From Deltaproteobacteria bacterium (GTDB lineage: Bacteria; Desulfobacterota; DSM-4660; Desulfatiglandales; HGW-15), in contig JAFGPH010000582.1 of NCBI GenBank assembly GCA_016926135.1, positions 1 to 7,287 of the forward strand: a stretch of DNA of 7,287 bases. The letters run 5' to 3'. How positions within the stretch are numbered: position 1 is the first letter of the stretch; each line of letters begins with the position of its first letter. The position numbers were made by a program, and so were the translations under genes. This document shows, in pieces, positions 4,816 through 7,287 of this stretch. The notes under the pieces are model-generated. The model made no database searches. It was not told the origin of the DNA and saw only the letters and a program-made list of their open reading frames with translations.

Positions 4816-7050
4816 ATGGGAAACTACCGAGAGGCTGAAGCACAGGACCTGAAAAGGCGTCGCAGGGAACGCTACATCATCGTATCCCTCCTGGTGACGG
4901 TCATCGTGCTGACCACCTACCTCGGCCTCAAGGTCTTTGACCTCGGTCTCGAATTGCCGGTTTCCAACAGCATCCTCATCTTCGCGCTCATCAATCTGAA
5001 CGTCATTCTGCTGCTGCTTCTCCTGTTCCTGACCATGAGGAACCTGGTGAAGCTTCTCTTCGAGAGAAAAAAGAAGATCATGGGGGCCAGGATCCGAACC
5101 AAGCTGGTGGCGGCCTTTGTCACCCTGTCGCTCCTCCCCACCATCATCCTCTTCTTCGTCTCGGTGCAGTTCATCTCCACCTCCATCGAGTACTGGTTCA
5201 ACCTCCCTATCGAGAGATCCCTCAAGAATTCCATCGAGGTGGGGCAGGGCTACTATAGACGGATTGCCGAAGAGGTCCTGGCCTACGGGAACCGGTTGAG
5301 CGGCCTGATCTCCTACCAGGGATTCATGGCCCAGGGCAAAAAAGAGGAATTCAACCGCTTCATCGAAAACAAGCGGATGGAGTACCAGCTCGCCTCTCTG
5401 AAGGTTCTGACCCGGAACCTGAAGGTGGCGGCAGCCTCCCAAGACGAGAAGACCGACCTCGGCGCCTTCAAGGCCACGGGCGTGGACAATTTTCGAAAAA
5501 GCCTGGAGGAGGGATCGGACAGCCATGAAATCCAGTCGAGCCCCCTGGGAGATCTCGTCAGCGTGGTGGTGCCGGTCTTTTCCAGGACCGAATCCAAGGC
5601 CGTGGTGGGGTTGATCGTTCTGGACAAATTCGTCCCCGAGGCCTTTGTCAACCGGCTGAATGCCATCGCAAGCGGGGTGGAGGAATACAAGCAGTTCAAG
5701 ATGCTCAAGAACCCCATCAAGTTCAGCCACATGATCACCCTGTCCATCGTGACCCTCCTGATCATCTTCTCCTCGGTGTGGTTCGGATTTTACCTCTCCA
5801 AGGGAATCACCGTACCGATCCAGGAGTTGGCCGAGGGCACCAACCGCATCGCATCCGGCGATTACGACGTGTTCATCGACCTGGGAGCGGAGGACGAGAT
5901 CGGCGTGCTGGTGAATTCCTTCAACCGTATGGCCCTGGACATCAAGAACAGCAAGAAGCAGGTCGAGTCCGCCAATGAGGAGCTCAGGAAGAGCAACATC
6001 GAACTGGATCGGAGGCGGCTGTACATGGAGATCGTGCTGGCCAATGTGGCTGCCGGAGTCATCTCCGTGGACGGGAGCGGGAGAGTGCTCACCATCAACA
6101 AGTCGGCGGAAAAGATCTTTCATGTCCAGGCCGGAAGCGTCATCGGCAAGCACTACGGGGAGGTGGTGGGCAGGGACAACCTGGTTGTCATCAATGAATT
6201 CTTCCAGGATCGAAGCCTCTTTCGAAAAGGATTCCTGCAGCGCCAGATCCGGCTGACCCTGGAAGACCGCTTGCTGTATCTGCTCGTTTTCCTCAATGTC
6301 CTGTCGGACGACCGGGGAAAGTACCTGGGGCTGGTCGCGGTCTTCGAAGATCTGACCGAGATGGAGCAGGCCCAGCGTCTGGCTGCGTGGAGGGAAGTGG
6401 CCCAGCGCATTGCTCATGAGGTCAAAAACCCTCTCACGCCCATCCAGCTGAGCGCGCAGCGACTTCGAAAACGCTACGGCAGGCTCCTCGCCCAGGAGGA
6501 TGGAAAGGTCTTCGAGGAATGCACCAGCATGATCGTGAATCAGGTGGAAGAGCTGAAGGCTTTGGTGAATGAATTCTCCAGTTACGCCCGAATGCCGGCC
6601 TTGAACCCTTCCCCCAGCAACCTGAAACAGATCATCGAGGAAGCCGTGAGCCTTTACAGGGAAACCCGGAAAGAGGTCACCCTCTCCTTTCGCGACTCCG
6701 AGGATCTGCCTCCGATGAAATTGGACAGGGATCAGATGAAGAGGGTCATGATCAACCTTCTGGACAATGCCCTGGATGCCATCGAAGAAAAGGGTGAAAT
6801 CGTGATCGATCTTTTCCACGACAGGGAGGAGGAGCGGGTGAGAATCGAGGTGGCCGACAACGGAAGGGGCATCCCCCCGGAGCACAAGACACGCGTTTTT
6901 GAACCGGATTTCTCCACCAAAAAGCACGGCACCGGCCTGGGACTGGCCATTGTGAGATCCATCATCACTGAGCACGGGGGATCCATCCGGGTTCAGGATA
7001 ACCCGCCGCGGGGCACCCGATTTGCCATTGAACTGCCCGTGAGACCCTGA
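4816..7050 (+). CDS. ntrY: NtrY-type membrane sensor histidine kinase
   Basis: A 744-residue inner-membrane kinase expected to autophosphorylate and pass phosphate to a response regulator. Four hydrophobic segments are visible at about 20-41, 52-74, 97-120 and 304-327. A sensor region of about 180 residues (121-303) lies between the last two. HAMP (about 324-380), a short coiled coil (378-403) and PAS (400-515) follow. The H-box RIAHEVKNPLTP has phospho-acceptor H534. The ATP domain has NLLDNALDAI (647-656, N651), DNGRGIP (681-687), FEPDFSTK (695-702) and GTGLGL (705-710). The layout matches NtrY, although the family boundary with other PAS-HAMP kinases is soft. Unlike typical ntrY loci, no ntrX follows; waaA starts on the last base of the stop codon. 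The ribosome site is weak, so translation probably depends on coupling to the DUF4390 gene six bases upstream. In the F-box, Asp replaces the more usual Tyr. Confidence 0.92.
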   Translation: MGNYREAEAQDLKRRRRERYIIVSLLVTVIVLTTYLGLKVFDLGLELPVSNSILIFALINLNVILLLLLLFLTMRNLVKLLFERKKKIMGARIRTKLVAAFVTLSLLPTIILFFVSVQFISTSIEYWFNLPIERSLKNSIEVGQGYYRRIAEEVLAYGNRLSGLISYQGFMAQGKKEEFNRFIENKRMEYQLASLKVLTRNLKVAAASQDEKTDLGAFKATGVDNFRKSLEEGSDSHEIQSSPLGDLVSVVVPVFSRTESKAVVGLIVLDKFVPEAFVNRLNAIASGVEEYKQFKMLKNPIKFSHMITLSIVTLLIIFSSVWFGFYLSKGITVPIQELAEGTNRIASGDYDVFIDLGAEDEIGVLVNSFNRMALDIKNSKKQVESANEELRKSNIELDRRRLYMEIVLANVAAGVISVDGSGRVLTINKSAEKIFHVQAGSVIGKHYGEVVGRDNLVVINEFFQDRSLFRKGFLQRQIRLTLEDRLLYLLVFLNVLSDDRGKYLGLVAVFEDLTEMEQAQRLAAWREVAQRIAHEVKNPLTPIQLSAQRLRKRYGRLLAQEDGKVFEECTSMIVNQVEELKALVNEFSSYARMPALNPSPSNLKQIIEEAVSLYRETRKEVTLSFRDSEDLPPMKLDRDQMKRVMINLLDNALDAIEEKGEIVIDLFHDREEERVRIEVADNGRGIPPEHKTRVFEPDFSTKKHGTGLGLAIVRSIITEHGGSIRVQDNPPRGTRFAIELPVRP

Positions 7051-7287
7051 TGACGCCTGTCCTGCTCTTTCTATACGACCTCCTGGGGGTTTTCGTTTCC
7101 CTTTGCCTGCTGCCCCTCGGGCCCTGGTTGAAGGAGGACCCCCTGGCCGAGAGGTTGGGGCTTTTCCTGCCCCCCGAACGATCCGGAAAACGCCCCATCT
7201 GGGTTCATGCCCTCTCCGTGGGGGAAGTGCTTTCCGCCTTGCCGCTCGTGCTGGCCCTCAAAGGGAGATACCCGCGCACCCCTGTGG
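7050..7287 (+). CDS. waaA: Kdo transferase WaaA (KdtA), N-terminal part
   Basis: WaaA transfers Kdo from CMP-Kdo to the lipid A precursor at the cytoplasmic face of the inner membrane. Only the first 79 codons lie in the window; the frame is open at the edge. The product begins with a hydrophobic anchor (VLLFLYDLLGVFVSLCLLPL, 4-23), followed by LAERLGLFLPP and then RPIWVHALSVGEVLSALPLV (48-67). The SVGE block is the family's most recognisable N-terminal motif, and E59 should be the conserved catalytic glutamate. ALKGRYPRTPV continues the expected first Rossmann unit. The ATG overlaps the ntrY stop as TGATG and has no strong ribosome site, so translation is likely coupled. Placement with lpxC fits a lipid A/Kdo cluster. 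Confidence 0.88.
   Translation, partial: MTPVLLFLYDLLGVFVSLCLLPLGPWLKEDPLAERLGLFLPPERSGKRPIWVHALSVGEVLSALPLVLALKGRYPRTPV

Noticed and set aside
4270..6975. A 901-codon open frame on the minus strand, antisense to DUF4390 and ntrY
   Set aside because: The plus-strand products carry complete kinase motifs and a signal peptide. The antisense translation is rich in His, Asp, Gln and Leu with no domain order. It is a by-product of codon bias in the GC-rich plus-strand genes.
1..7287. CRISPR arrays, tRNA or rRNA genes, phage, defence or toxin-antitoxin modules
   Set aside because: No regularly spaced repeats, tRNA cloverleaf-like segment, rRNA sequence or related protein motif was seen.

Overview
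The window looks like chromosomal DNA from a Gram-negative bacterium, most likely a member of the Desulfobacterota (former Deltaproteobacteria). The evidence is the pair of lipid A/Kdo genes, moderately high GC, a NtrY-type sensor kinase beside a DUF4390 gene, a textbook sigma-54 promoter, and REP/MITE-like repeats of a style I associate with that group. The taxonomic call is an inference from gene content and repeat style.

Layout. (1) Bases 1-361 carry no convincing gene. They hold an imperfect inverted repeat (14-107) and a short REP-like segment (169-206). (2) On the minus strand, mltA (2667-1417, lytic transglycosylase, probable lipoprotein) runs directly into a two-lobed GNAT-type acetyltransferase gene (about 1396-362); the two form a coupled pair. 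(3) The 461-bp divergent intergenic region (2668-3128) contains a 129-bp MITE-like element (2744-2872) with 18-bp terminal inverted repeats and 10-bp flanking direct repeats. Then come a perfect 18-bp dyad (2926-2943), a 12-bp dyad (2971-2982), a very AT-rich tract (2991-3045) and a sigma-54 -24/-12 promoter (3061-3078). (4) On the plus strand lie lpxC (3129-4058, TTG start), a gap with a sigma-70-like promoter (4103-4131), a DUF4390 exported-protein gene (4246-4809), a NtrY-type histidine kinase gene (4816-7050), and the 5' end of waaA (7050 to the window edge). The last two overlap by one base.

How the parts may work together. LpxC performs the committed deacetylation of lipid A synthesis and WaaA adds Kdo to the lipid A precursor. 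MltA remodels peptidoglycan. The window is therefore an envelope-biogenesis locus with a membrane sensor kinase embedded in it. NtrY kinases usually signal to NtrX/NtrC-type response regulators that activate sigma-54. The most interesting reading is that lipid A synthesis here is under sigma-54 enhancer control, possibly linked to the NtrY-like kinase encoded just downstream. The promoter and dyads are visible in the sequence; the regulatory link is inference, because no cognate response regulator is present in the window.
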